The notes beneath the pieces are model-generated. The model was not told the DNA's origin and searched no databases. It saw only the letters and a program-made list of their open reading frames with translations. 42,483 bases of DNA. It comes from Bacteroidales bacterium. Lineage in GTDB: Bacteria; Bacteroidota; Bacteroidia; Bacteroidales; PXBB01. A program made the translations under genes and the position numbers. The stretch is from contig JAQVVM010000042.1 of assembly GCA_028698995.1 (NCBI GenBank), positions 1 to 42,483 of the forward strand. The letters are read 5' to 3'. Positions 34,412-42,398 of the stretch are shown piece by piece (positions within the stretch are counted from its first letter, which is position 1; the number at the start of each line of letters is the position of its first letter).

Positions 34412-35389
34412 TTACTGTACTATATATTTAAAAGCAGTTTGTTTTTTATTTAAGATATTGGTAACAAAAATAAAATAAATGCCCGGTTTAAGATTGGCAA
34501 TGCTTAATGAGGAGTTTGTAAAGTCTTCATATGAATTTATGAGAGAACCTTTTGCGTCATTTATTGAAATATTATTGTGCAGCTCATTGAAAAATATTTT
34601 AGCGTTACCATTTGAGGGATTGGGAAATATATTTACCGCAGATGTTTCTACATCATTAATGCCTGTGCCACAAGGGCCACAACCGGAAAAGCAAACAACA
34701 GCCATTATGGTGTCTTTTGCAACAAAAATACTTCTGTTGTTGTTTGTTGCACATCCTGCAGGCACTATTTCAGCATTAATGGCATTACTTCCATTGGCAA
34801 ATTTATATTCGTAATTTCCATCAGGCATATACTGTATTACTTCATAAATGCTACTTTCGAAGCTATAAAGTGCTGACAGAGCAAACCCCCACGAATTAAA
34901 GCTTCCGGCTACATGCACCCCATTGGCAGAGACTGTTTCATAGCTCATGTCAACTAAAAAACGGACTAATTTTTTCCCTTCAGGGGCATTGCCTCCGTAT
35001 TTGATAGCTCCAATTAAAGTAGTGTCGTTGGCTATGGAGTCAATATAAATCCAGCGGTTATCGTTAAAACCATAGCCTACCTGTGATTCAACCGGAATAA
35101 ATTCTGTCTCATAAAACAAATCACCATTTATAAAACGGTATTCATATTTTTGAAAGGCAGGAATATTAACAATAATACTGTAAATATTTGATGACCCTTC
35201 CTGAAGCATGGTACATATGGCGGGATTCCAGTTATCAATATAACCTGCTGCTATTTGAAAATCACCGGAAACATGAATCCCGTTTGGACTTATTGTTTGC
35301 CCTGTCATATCAACAGAAAATTTAACACTCTTAGCAAAAATAGTTGTGCCTGTGAGAAGCACAAAAATACAAACTATTATCTTTTTCAT
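34412..35389 (-). CDS. T9SS protein with two starch/glycogen-binding-like domains
   Basis: 325 residues with a signal peptide (about 1-19, IFAK). Two homologous domains, about 21-125 and 140-235, share VKFSVDM...SPNGIHVSGDFQ / VRFLVDM...SANGVHVAGSFN, then W, then YEYRFINGD / YEYKFANGS, then NDNRWIYI / NNNRSIFV. This matches the early-Ig/CBM20-CBM48 type found in starch- and glycogen-binding proteins, so polysaccharide or protein binding is likely. A Cys cluster, CFSGCGPCG, ends the second domain. A type A tail follows (VNIFPNPSNGNAKIFF, LKPGIYFIFVTN). It lies between the arylsulfotransferase-like gene (11 bp) and cotH (2 bp). It may be a CotH substrate or scaffold; that is inference. Confidence 0.8.
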   Translation of the reverse strand: MKKIIVCIFVLLTGTTIFAKSVKFSVDMTGQTISPNGIHVSGDFQIAAGYIDNWNPAICTMLQEGSSNIYSIIVNIPAFQKYEYRFINGDLFYETEFIPVESQVGYGFNDNRWIYIDSIANDTTLIGAIKYGGNAPEGKKLVRFLVDMSYETVSANGVHVAGSFNSWGFALSALYSFESSIYEVIQYMPDGNYEYKFANGSNAINAEIVPAGCATNNNRSIFVAKDTIMAVVCFSGCGPCGTGINDVETSAVNIFPNPSNGNAKIFFNELHNNISINDAKGSLINSYEDFTNSSLSIANLKPGIYFIFVTNILNKKQTAFKYIVQ

Positions 35390-35400
35390 TTTTATTTAAA

Positions 35401-37122
35401 TTATTTAATGAGTGATAATTTTTTAATAACTTTTTTATTGTTTTCAAAAGTGAAAACTACAAAATAAAGTCCTGATTGATAATCTTTTAAATCAAATGAT
35501 TTAATGTTGTTATCATTCAAAATGATTCTTCCAATGGGGTCAAATACTTCAAGCAGATAGTTTAAATTGTTTGAAGGCAACTTAATATTGAAAACATTTG
35601 ATGACGGGTTGGGATAAATTTCCAGGTTGTCAATTGCATTTTCATTGGTTCCGACTGTTACATCAACAACGACAGAAGATGTGGAAGAACAGCCCAGAGC
35701 CGTATTGGTTACCAATACTGTATATGTTGTTATTGTATTAGGTGTCAAAATAGGGTTTTGTACAGACGATGTAAATCCTGCCGGATTTGAAGACCAATCG
35801 TAAGTATAAGTAGGGTTAGTTTCAGTTACTGAAGTAGCGGTTGCGTTAAGAGTCACCGGTGTGCCGGCTGTAATTTGAGTTTGTGAAGCACCTGCTGTAG
35901 CTATTGGCCCTCTTACATAACAAAGAGAGTACCTGTATACATGTGTTGAATTTGTACTGGTTTTAGACCAGACTATAGTATTTGAAGAATCAATTTCATA
36001 AACTGAAGCAAAAGAATTGTTTACAATCATATTCCCGTTTGGTAATTGTTGAGAATTACCTTCATTCTGGCAGGTAAAAGAAGAGTTGTATTGATAGGCG
36101 TAGTTTGCCGGGCCATAAGCCTGACCTGCTGTATAGGAATAATTGTATCCATTGTAAGGAGGACTCCATATGGTAATAGCCGTTTTACTGCCTGTTCCGC
36201 CCTTATTATTGTAGGCACAAAGATAATTGGGATATTTAGGATTATCAGAAGATATCCAATGGGCATCGTGTATGACATTAAATTTAGCTGTTCCTGAGGC
36301 TCCATATGAAGCCGGATTACCCCAACGATATAGAAAATCGCCTCCTTTGCCTGAGTTACCTCCTGTATGGCCTGCTGCTTCGGCTGTTGTTGTACTGTGG
36401 TCTATTACAAACACCTGATTCATATAATGCATACTTACAACTATCTGATCAAGAGCAGCATTATAATCCACACCATTCATGTGCCATCGGTCTGATAAGT
36501 CACTGCCAGTAGTGTAATTGATATTCAGCAATTCAGGGTGATCAGAAATAGTGGCATAATAGTTATCTTTAGCGGCATTATAATTCTGACACAGGTGATC
36601 CCATAAATGCCATTCCCATACAACAGTTCCAGTTGTAGGTCCTGTAGGATGCACCTCCATAAGTTTTTCCGATTTTATTGTTACATTGCTTGATGCACCT
36701 GCCTGAGTAGCTTCTGCGCTGGTTTTTTTTTCGTAAGCAATCATAAGCACATTACCGTTGGGCATAGGGCAGATGTCATGATGCAGCGTGAAATTTGCAC
36801 TGTTGTACTGAAAATCCCAGGCCACTGTACCAATCCATGTCACTTTTTGCACGCCTCCTGTAACACCTCCACCTGTCATCCCTCCGGATGACGTATAATT
36901 ATATGATCTTACTATTGTATCTCCGGGAATGAGATAGGCTGAATAACCCGATGTTTTGTTTGAAGCAAACGTCCATGAATGATACTGGGTGCTGTTAGTA
37001 TCAACTAGGTAAGCGCTTGTCTGACCTTTTGTCGCATAAAAAGTGTACATACCCCATTGCTGAGCAAATGAAGAAGTCATCGAAATTATTATTAATGTTG
37101 CTAAAAATTGATATTTTCTCAT
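35401..37122 (-). CDS. Arylsulfotransferase (ASST)-like T9SS protein
   Basis: 573 residues with a signal peptide ending SSFAQQ (about 21). Residues 40-410 follow the ASST beta-propeller pattern: LHHDICPMPNGNVLMIA, VVWEWHLWDH, DRWHMNGVDYN (H214, at the place of the His sulfated during catalysis), QIVVSMHYMNQVFVIDHST (H232), DFLYRWGNP, FNVIHDAHWI and NSQQLPNGNMIVNN. ASSTs move sulfate between phenolic compounds in the periplasm; in exported Bacteroidota homologues activity is untested. An Ig/PKD-like domain (about 415-490) and a type A sorting tail (LEIYPNPSSNVFNIKL, YQSGLYFVVFTF) follow. It is the first gene of the eight-gene operon, 102 bp upstream of which (on the other side) the LytTR regulator gene ends. 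Confidence 0.87.
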   Translation of the reverse strand: MRKYQFLATLIIISMTSSFAQQWGMYTFYATKGQTSAYLVDTNSTQYHSWTFASNKTSGYSAYLIPGDTIVRSYNYTSSGGMTGGGVTGGVQKVTWIGTVAWDFQYNSANFTLHHDICPMPNGNVLMIAYEKKTSAEATQAGASSNVTIKSEKLMEVHPTGPTTGTVVWEWHLWDHLCQNYNAAKDNYYATISDHPELLNINYTTGSDLSDRWHMNGVDYNAALDQIVVSMHYMNQVFVIDHSTTTAEAAGHTGGNSGKGGDFLYRWGNPASYGASGTAKFNVIHDAHWISSDNPKYPNYLCAYNNKGGTGSKTAITIWSPPYNGYNYSYTAGQAYGPANYAYQYNSSFTCQNEGNSQQLPNGNMIVNNSFASVYEIDSSNTIVWSKTSTNSTHVYRYSLCYVRGPIATAGASQTQITAGTPVTLNATATSVTETNPTYTYDWSSNPAGFTSSVQNPILTPNTITTYTVLVTNTALGCSSTSSVVVDVTVGTNENAIDNLEIYPNPSSNVFNIKLPSNNLNYLLEVFDPIGRIILNDNNIKSFDLKDYQSGLYFVVFTFENNKKVIKKLSLIK

Positions 37123-37224
37123 AAGAAGAAATTAAAAGGTTTTGATTTAAAAGTATTTGAATTGAGAAGGTGTAATTTAAATTATAGGTAAATGTGTATT
37201 TTGTGTCGGTGAAATTCTTTATTT

Positions 37225-37911
37225 TTATAAATTGCCATTTAAAATATCTTTGTAAGTTTTCCCGATAGGAACTTCATTTCCTGCAATTGTAACAGTATTT
37301 TTGTGAACGCGTTCAACCTTTTTTAATGGAACAATGTATGATCTGTGGATTCTAAGGAAATCAGTTGCAGGAAGTTTTTCAATAATATTGGTCATAGTCA
37401 TCCTTGTAATGATGTGATTTTTTTTGTCTAAATGTATTTTAATATAATCGTCATATCCTTCTATATAAAGAATTTCTTCAATATTTACTTTAACAAGACT
37501 GTAACCGGACCTTATAAAAAAATGTGTTGAATTCTGGAAGTTAGATTTTGCTTGAGATGTAAAAATTTTTGCAGCCTTGTCTACTGCTTGTTGAAACCGT
37601 TCAAAGGTAAACGGTTTCAATAGAAAGTCAACAGCATTTACATTAAAACCGGCAACAGCATACTCACTAAAGGCTGTTGTGAATATTATAAGCGTTTTTT
37701 GTCCTGATTTTTTTAGAAATTCGAAGCCTGAAACTGAAGGCATCTGTATGTCTAGAAATAGTAAATCTACAGGGAAACTTGATATGTAATACAATGCTTC
37801 ACGCGGCTCAGTAAATGTTTTCTTAAGGCTTATAATATCAGTTTTCATAGAGAAATTCTCAATAATTCTTAGTGCGGGAGGTTCATCATCTATGGCGATA
37901 GCTCTAATCAT
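37225..37911 (-). CDS. LytTR-family response regulator
   Basis: 228 residues. Receiver domain 1-120: acidic pocket D8, D9, phosphoacceptor D54 in LLFLDIQMPSVSG, switch T78/T79 and K99 in DFLLKPF. A LytTR DNA-binding domain (about 130-228) contains FFIRSGYSLVKVNIEEILYI, EGYDDYIKI, FLRIHRSYIVP and EVPIGKTYKD. It is paired with the LytS-type kinase; the two genes overlap by 1 base (start at 37911). Its target is unknown. It lies between the kinase/copper-type receptor divergent region and the ASST-CotH operon, so either could be controlled by it. Confidence 0.95.
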   Translation of the reverse strand: MIRAIAIDDEPPALRIIENFSMKTDIISLKKTFTEPREALYYISSFPVDLLFLDIQMPSVSGFEFLKKSGQKTLIIFTTAFSEYAVAGFNVNAVDFLLKPFTFERFQQAVDKAAKIFTSQAKSNFQNSTHFFIRSGYSLVKVNIEEILYIEGYDDYIKIHLDKKNHIITRMTMTNIIEKLPATDFLRIHRSYIVPLKKVERVHKNTVTIAGNEVPIGKTYKDILNGNL

Positions 37912-38951
37912 TATAATTCTATTTTTAATTGAGTAACATAAGTTGAGTCATCTTCAGTAATGTGAAGTTGATATTTAATTGGATACAAATTTTCAAGTCT
38001 CTTTTGAGTGTTTTTCAGGCCTAATTTATACGAGTCCTCTGGGGATTTAATTGATAATTTCCTGTTGAATGTTCTCAGAAAAAGTTGGTTTCTTTTTATA
38101 TCAATGTTTATTTCAACAGTTGAATTCTCTTCAGGATTTATACCATGTTTAAATGTGTTCTCAACAAAAGGAATTAATATAAGTGGCGCAATAAATAGAT
38201 TACTTGAATCGCCACTAATTGTAAAGGACAGGTTAACAGTATTTTCAAACCTGAACTTTTGTAGATCAACATAGTCCCGAATATAATTAATTTCTTTCTC
38301 AAGAGGTACAAAATCACTGTTAGCTTCATTGATAATATAGCGCATTATACCAGATAATTTAACTATAGCTGTTGCTGTTACATCCGATTTATCAAGGGCA
38401 AGTGCATAAATACTGTTGAGTGTATTAAAAAGAAAATGTGGGTTAATCTGGGCTTTAAGATAAGATAGTTCAGCTATTGTCTTTAATTTTTCTGTATTTC
38501 TTAAATGTTCATTTAGTTTAAGTATCAATGATAGTATCAAAATAAGTAAAAATTGAACTATTGGAGGTCCAAAATTAAGAAAACCAAAAAACTTAAAAAA
38601 ATGGGGTGGGGAAGGGGGGCTGTGTCTCATATTGTCGCTGAGTTCACTAAATATTTTGGGCTCAGGATGTGGATTGTGAAAATCAAATAGTAAATCTGGT
38701 AAAAGAATAATAATAAAAAATATTATTACAACTATTCCAGAATAAAAAAAATATTTTTTTGTAAAATAAAAGCGTGGTACTAAAAAATAATAGTTGATAT
38801 AAAAGAAAACAAGCATCAATAAATATACTATAAAATTTCTTTGAAAGGGAGGCAACAAAAATAAATGTAAGGATACATCAAAATCAGGAGAGAAAATGAC
38901 TGGTAATGAGAGAAAAAACAGGCAACCTATTATATGAAAAATTATTTTCAT
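37911..38951 (-). CDS. LytS/YehU-type sensor histidine kinase
   Basis: 346 residues. Four membrane helices (about 3-20, 39-58, 66-90, 127-146) precede a His_kinase domain with phosphoacceptor H172 in AQINPHFLFNTLNS and an HATPase domain (LILIPFVENTFKHGI; GLKNTQKRLENLY). The loop between helices 3 and 4 (91-126), predicted periplasmic, carries H92, H95, M108, H110 and H117 among many Pro, which suggests metal sensing. The kinase and regulator genes form an operon, and the kinase is divergent from the copper-type TonB receptor across 202 bp. A role in copper response is inference from the loop and neighbour. Confidence 0.93.
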   Translation of the reverse strand: MKIIFHIIGCLFFLSLPVIFSPDFDVSLHLFLLPPFQRNFIVYLLMLVFFYINYYFLVPRFYFTKKYFFYSGIVVIIFFIIILLPDLLFDFHNPHPEPKIFSELSDNMRHSPPSPPHFFKFFGFLNFGPPIVQFLLILILSLILKLNEHLRNTEKLKTIAELSYLKAQINPHFLFNTLNSIYALALDKSDVTATAIVKLSGIMRYIINEANSDFVPLEKEINYIRDYVDLQKFRFENTVNLSFTISGDSSNLFIAPLILIPFVENTFKHGINPEENSTVEINIDIKRNQLFLRTFNRKLSIKSPEDSYKLGLKNTQKRLENLYPIKYQLHITEDDSTYVTQLKIEL

Positions 38952-39083
38952 AGTTTTTTTTAAATAAAAGTAGTTTGTGTAATAAGTAAAATTAATTTAT
39001 TTCGGTAAACGGATATAAATAAGAGGTGAAAATTTGCAAACAAGTTTTTATTAATTTATGCAGACATAATAATAATTAAACAT

Positions 39084-39091
39084 TAATTTTG
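39084..39091 (+). promoter_or_regulatory. Bacteroidota-type -7 promoter element (TAATTTTG)
   Basis: TAATTTTG matches TAnnTTTG, 62 bases before the TonB receptor ATG, in the divergent region shared with the kinase gene. The longer leader leaves room for control. No clear -33 element. Confidence 0.35.
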
Positions 39092-39153
39092 CTATTGAAT
39101 AATATATTTTAAATTCCTTACAAATTTTGAATATCAACTAAAATACTAATTAA

Positions 39154-41853
39154 ATGCGTAAATTTATTTTTAAATTCGGATTTTTATGGTTTGTATTATT
39201 GTTAATTTCTAACTTGCTTACAGCACAAACGGATTTAAAATCAGTAAAAGGACAGGTGCTCAATCTGAGAAGTTTCCAGCCATTAGAAAATGTTAGGGTG
39301 TATGCTTTACTTGAAGTTGATTTTGAGTATCTTGATGAACAAAATACACCAACACCTCTTTTCGGAATTGATACATTGCAAACAGTGGTCACTAATCAGA
39401 ACGGGGAGTTTTTTATGGATTCTTTGCAGCCATTGGATTTGGTGTTTTCTTTTACAATGGAGGGTTTTGATGAGTTGCGTCAGGATGTCAGTCTTACAAA
39501 TAATTCGAATGCCGATTTTATGGTATTACTCAAGCCTGTTGACGTTGTTAATGAACAGGTTTTTTATAGTTTACAGGGCTATGTCCAAGATGCAGTTTCA
39601 TTTTTGCCCGTAAGCAATGCGCAAGTAAAAATTGAAACTTTAAATGAACCTTTTTTAACTCAGCCACTAAGCACTGTAAGTAATGAAGAAGGTTTTTTTA
39701 TTTTTCAGAACATACCAAAACCATTGATTTTGTTAAGCATAGAGCATGGCGATTTTCAGCAGTTTACCAGTAATTTAAACCTGACATCACAGGTAGCAGG
39801 AGATGTTATGGTACTGCTTAGAAAGAATGAAGTTCGTAATTTGCCTTTAGTTACAATTTCGGAACGTAAAATTGAACGAACGCCCTATGTTTCTAATTTA
39901 ATTCTGGCAAATGAATTTGAGCAAAATGCAATTTCTGATATAGGAGATTATCTGAGAAGTATTCCAAATGTGAGTGGCATCAGAAAAGGAGGTGCAAATG
40001 TTGACCCTGTTATTAGGGGTTTTAAATACAGCCAACTTAATGTTGTCATTAATGGAGCTCAAGGTGTTGAGGGTGGCTGTCCTAATAGAATGGATCCTGC
40101 TACTTCACGCTCAGAAGTTGAAGATCTTGAACGTATAGAAGTTTATAAAGGTCCTTATGCGCTTCGTTTTGGAACAGCTTTAGGGGGTACAATTAATCTT
40201 ATAACCCAGAGGCCTACTGTCACAGAAAGTCCCAAAATATCCGTCAGGGGGTTAAGGGGTTACGAAAGTAACTGGAACGGCCATAAAGAACATATTTCGG
40301 TTAAAGGTTCTAATGAACATGCATTTTTCCTTGCCAGTGGTAGCAGGTGGAACTATGGAAATTATCAAGATGGCAACGGCAATTATATTAGATCTTCATT
40401 TTCAAAATATAATTTCGGAGGACTAATCGGAGCTAATTACTTGAAACATGAGTTCGTTTTTTCTGTCCGACAGAGCTTTAATAAAGTTCTTTTTCCTGCT
40501 TTACCAATGGACGAAGTGGATGATAATTCATCTCTCCTGTTTACTGAGTATAAATTCACGCCACAAAATGAATTTTTTAAAGAACTTTCGTTAAAAGGAT
40601 ACCAATCCAATATTCATCACATTATGGATAATATGAACAGGCCTTTCTCTGATACAGTGGCAACAGTTTCAGATGTTGTGGCTTTAACCACTGGAGCGAA
40701 AGCTGAAACCCTTCTAGGTATTATGAAGGGTAATTTAATAATAGGCCTTGATTACCAAAACAGGCAGAAGAACGGGCAAAGAACAAAAAATATGATCATG
40801 CAGCCCCAATTGCCAGTTAAAGTTGAAAATTTATGGAATGATGCAGTAATAAATAATTATGGAGCTTATTTTGAATATGCAAAAGCTTTTGCGAAATATG
40901 ATTTGGTGCTGGCAGCCCGCTATGATTTAAATATTGCTGAGTCAGATATAATCAATCTTAAAAATACCCAAGGAATTTCAATATTAAATATCTCTGATAC
41001 AAAAAGTACATATAATAACTTTAGCTTTAGTGGTGGTCTGACCCGACATTTTGGTACTCATACTTCTCTTTCTCTTTCTGTAGGTCGCGTTTCACGTAGT
41101 CCGGACATGCTGGAACGTTTTATTATATTGTTGCCGGTTGGTTACGACCCATACGATTATCTTGGTAATCCAAAATTATTGCCTGAGATTAATAATCAGG
41201 TCGATTTTACCTTTAGAAATAATAGTAAATGGGGAGGATTTGAACTTAATTTTTTCTATGCTTTTGTTGAGAACTTTATATATGGCAGACTCTTGCCGTC
41301 AACAGTTCAAAAGCCTTTTACAATTGGTGTTTTGGGAGTTAAAGAATTTTACAATGCCGCTGATGTAAACATAAGTGGGGTAGAAGCTGCCTATCAATCA
41401 CCAGAGGATTATAATCTGCAAATCGACCTGACTGCTGCTTATGCACAAGCAACTTTAAGCAGTGTTACAAAATATATAAGGCAAAATAATCAGGTTGTTG
41501 ATGAAGAATTAATTCAGAATGATCCACTTAACGAGATTCCTCCTTTTGAAGGTCGTTTAAATATTGCTTACAGGATTTTTAATAAAAGATTAATCCCATC
41601 AGCAAGTTTGCGTATGGTGGCTTCACAGAATAAAATTTCAGAAGTAATGTATGAGCAAAAAACACCGGGCTTCACTTTATTTAATGCAAGTTTAACATAT
41701 AAACATAATAACCTGCTGAGTTTGACAGGCGGTGTTAATAATATTCTTGATAAAGCTTATTATGAACATTTAAATCGACGTGTCATTGGCAGTAATCTAA
41801 ATATTTATGAACCGGGCAGGGTGTTTTTTGTTAACCTTATTATTAATCTGTAA
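39154..41853 (+). CDS. TonB-dependent receptor with OprC/NosA-type copper ligand pattern
   Basis: 899 residues. Signal peptide about 1-24 (LLTAQ). Two carboxypeptidase-regulatory-like beta domains (about 30-125 and 145-230), then the plug (about 245-365: DYLRSIPNVSGIRKGGANVD, RIEVYKGPYALRFG, GGTINLIT) and a 22-strand-type barrel ending in FFVNLIINL. The plug has GGCPNRMDPATS with C309 and M313 (CxxxM), and the barrel has HIM with H489 and M491 (HxM). These four ligands match those I recall for Pseudomonas OprC (C143, M147, H323, M325), with the same 180-residue Cys-to-His gap. It probably imports or binds copper at the outer membrane, powered by TonB. A lipoprotein gene follows by 12 bp. Confidence 0.93.
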   Translation: MRKFIFKFGFLWFVLLLISNLLTAQTDLKSVKGQVLNLRSFQPLENVRVYALLEVDFEYLDEQNTPTPLFGIDTLQTVVTNQNGEFFMDSLQPLDLVFSFTMEGFDELRQDVSLTNNSNADFMVLLKPVDVVNEQVFYSLQGYVQDAVSFLPVSNAQVKIETLNEPFLTQPLSTVSNEEGFFIFQNIPKPLILLSIEHGDFQQFTSNLNLTSQVAGDVMVLLRKNEVRNLPLVTISERKIERTPYVSNLILANEFEQNAISDIGDYLRSIPNVSGIRKGGANVDPVIRGFKYSQLNVVINGAQGVEGGCPNRMDPATSRSEVEDLERIEVYKGPYALRFGTALGGTINLITQRPTVTESPKISVRGLRGYESNWNGHKEHISVKGSNEHAFFLASGSRWNYGNYQDGNGNYIRSSFSKYNFGGLIGANYLKHEFVFSVRQSFNKVLFPALPMDEVDDNSSLLFTEYKFTPQNEFFKELSLKGYQSNIHHIMDNMNRPFSDTVATVSDVVALTTGAKAETLLGIMKGNLIIGLDYQNRQKNGQRTKNMIMQPQLPVKVENLWNDAVINNYGAYFEYAKAFAKYDLVLAARYDLNIAESDIINLKNTQGISILNISDTKSTYNNFSFSGGLTRHFGTHTSLSLSVGRVSRSPDMLERFIILLPVGYDPYDYLGNPKLLPEINNQVDFTFRNNSKWGGFELNFFYAFVENFIYGRLLPSTVQKPFTIGVLGVKEFYNAADVNISGVEAAYQSPEDYNLQIDLTAAYAQATLSSVTKYIRQNNQVVDEELIQNDPLNEIPPFEGRLNIAYRIFNKRLIPSASLRMVASQNKISEVMYEQKTPGFTLFNASLTYKHNNLLSLTGGVNNILDKAYYEHLNRRVIGSNLNIYEPGRVFFVNLIINL

Positions 41854-41865
41854 AACAATATTGAG

Positions 41866-42237
41866 ATGAACAAGTTTCTTTTAGCAGCTTTTTTATGTAC
41901 TTTGGTTTTTGTTTCAATCCTGTCTTCATGCAAAAAGGATGTTGAAAAAAAACAAGTGATGTATGAAATAACGAAATCTGTTTCGGGTTTTAAAGTTACT
42001 TATTTAGATGAAAACAATGATTTAATCACCCAAAATATTGTTACAAACAGTGCTGAAGACATCTGGAGGTACTCATTTGAAGAAACACCCAGAAATGTTG
42101 TATATGTGTCAGCCTCCTATAAAGATATTAATTCGGCTATTCAGGTGAAAGTGTTTGTTGATGGCAAAGTATATAAACAAGCTTCTACCAAATATGATAC
42201 AACGATGTTTGTAACTGTTTCAGGTGTTGTACCTTAA
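41866..42237 (+). CDS. Small lipoprotein, MmpS-like
   Basis: 123 residues with a clear lipoprotein signal (hydrophobic 4-19, ILSSCKKD, Cys22). The mature part is about 100 residues of predicted beta strands: VMYEITKSVSGFKVTYLDEN, WRYSFEETP, VVYVSASYKD, VKVFVDGKVYKQASTKYDT and a final VTVSGVVP. This order resembles the MmpS-type accessory fold (YEVTG..., TYTDENG, VDGKLVKEA, VSG) seen in mycobacteria and on bacterial lipoproteins, but similarity is weak. It starts 12 bp after the copper-type receptor gene and is surely cotranscribed, so it likely assists that receptor in the envelope. No Cys, His or Met cluster suggests metal binding by itself. Confidence 0.85.
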   Translation: MNKFLLAAFLCTLVFVSILSSCKKDVEKKQVMYEITKSVSGFKVTYLDENNDLITQNIVTNSAEDIWRYSFEETPRNVVYVSASYKDINSAIQVKVFVDGKVYKQASTKYDTTMFVTVSGVVP

Positions 42238-42398
42238 TTTTCTCAGTAGGATTTATGTTTGAATTAAAATCCTTAAATCTTTCCTGACTTCGACACTAAT
42301 ATATTAGATTATTTTATAACTACTTGATAATCTATTTATTAATTAAATTTTTGAGATACTTTTGGGTGACCCAGCCTCCTTTTTCTTACTTTTACTCT

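Noticed and set aside
42248-42273. Hairpin AGGATTT/AAATCCT after the lipoprotein gene as a terminator
   Set aside because: Seven weak base pairs, a 12-base loop and no T tract; not enough to call.
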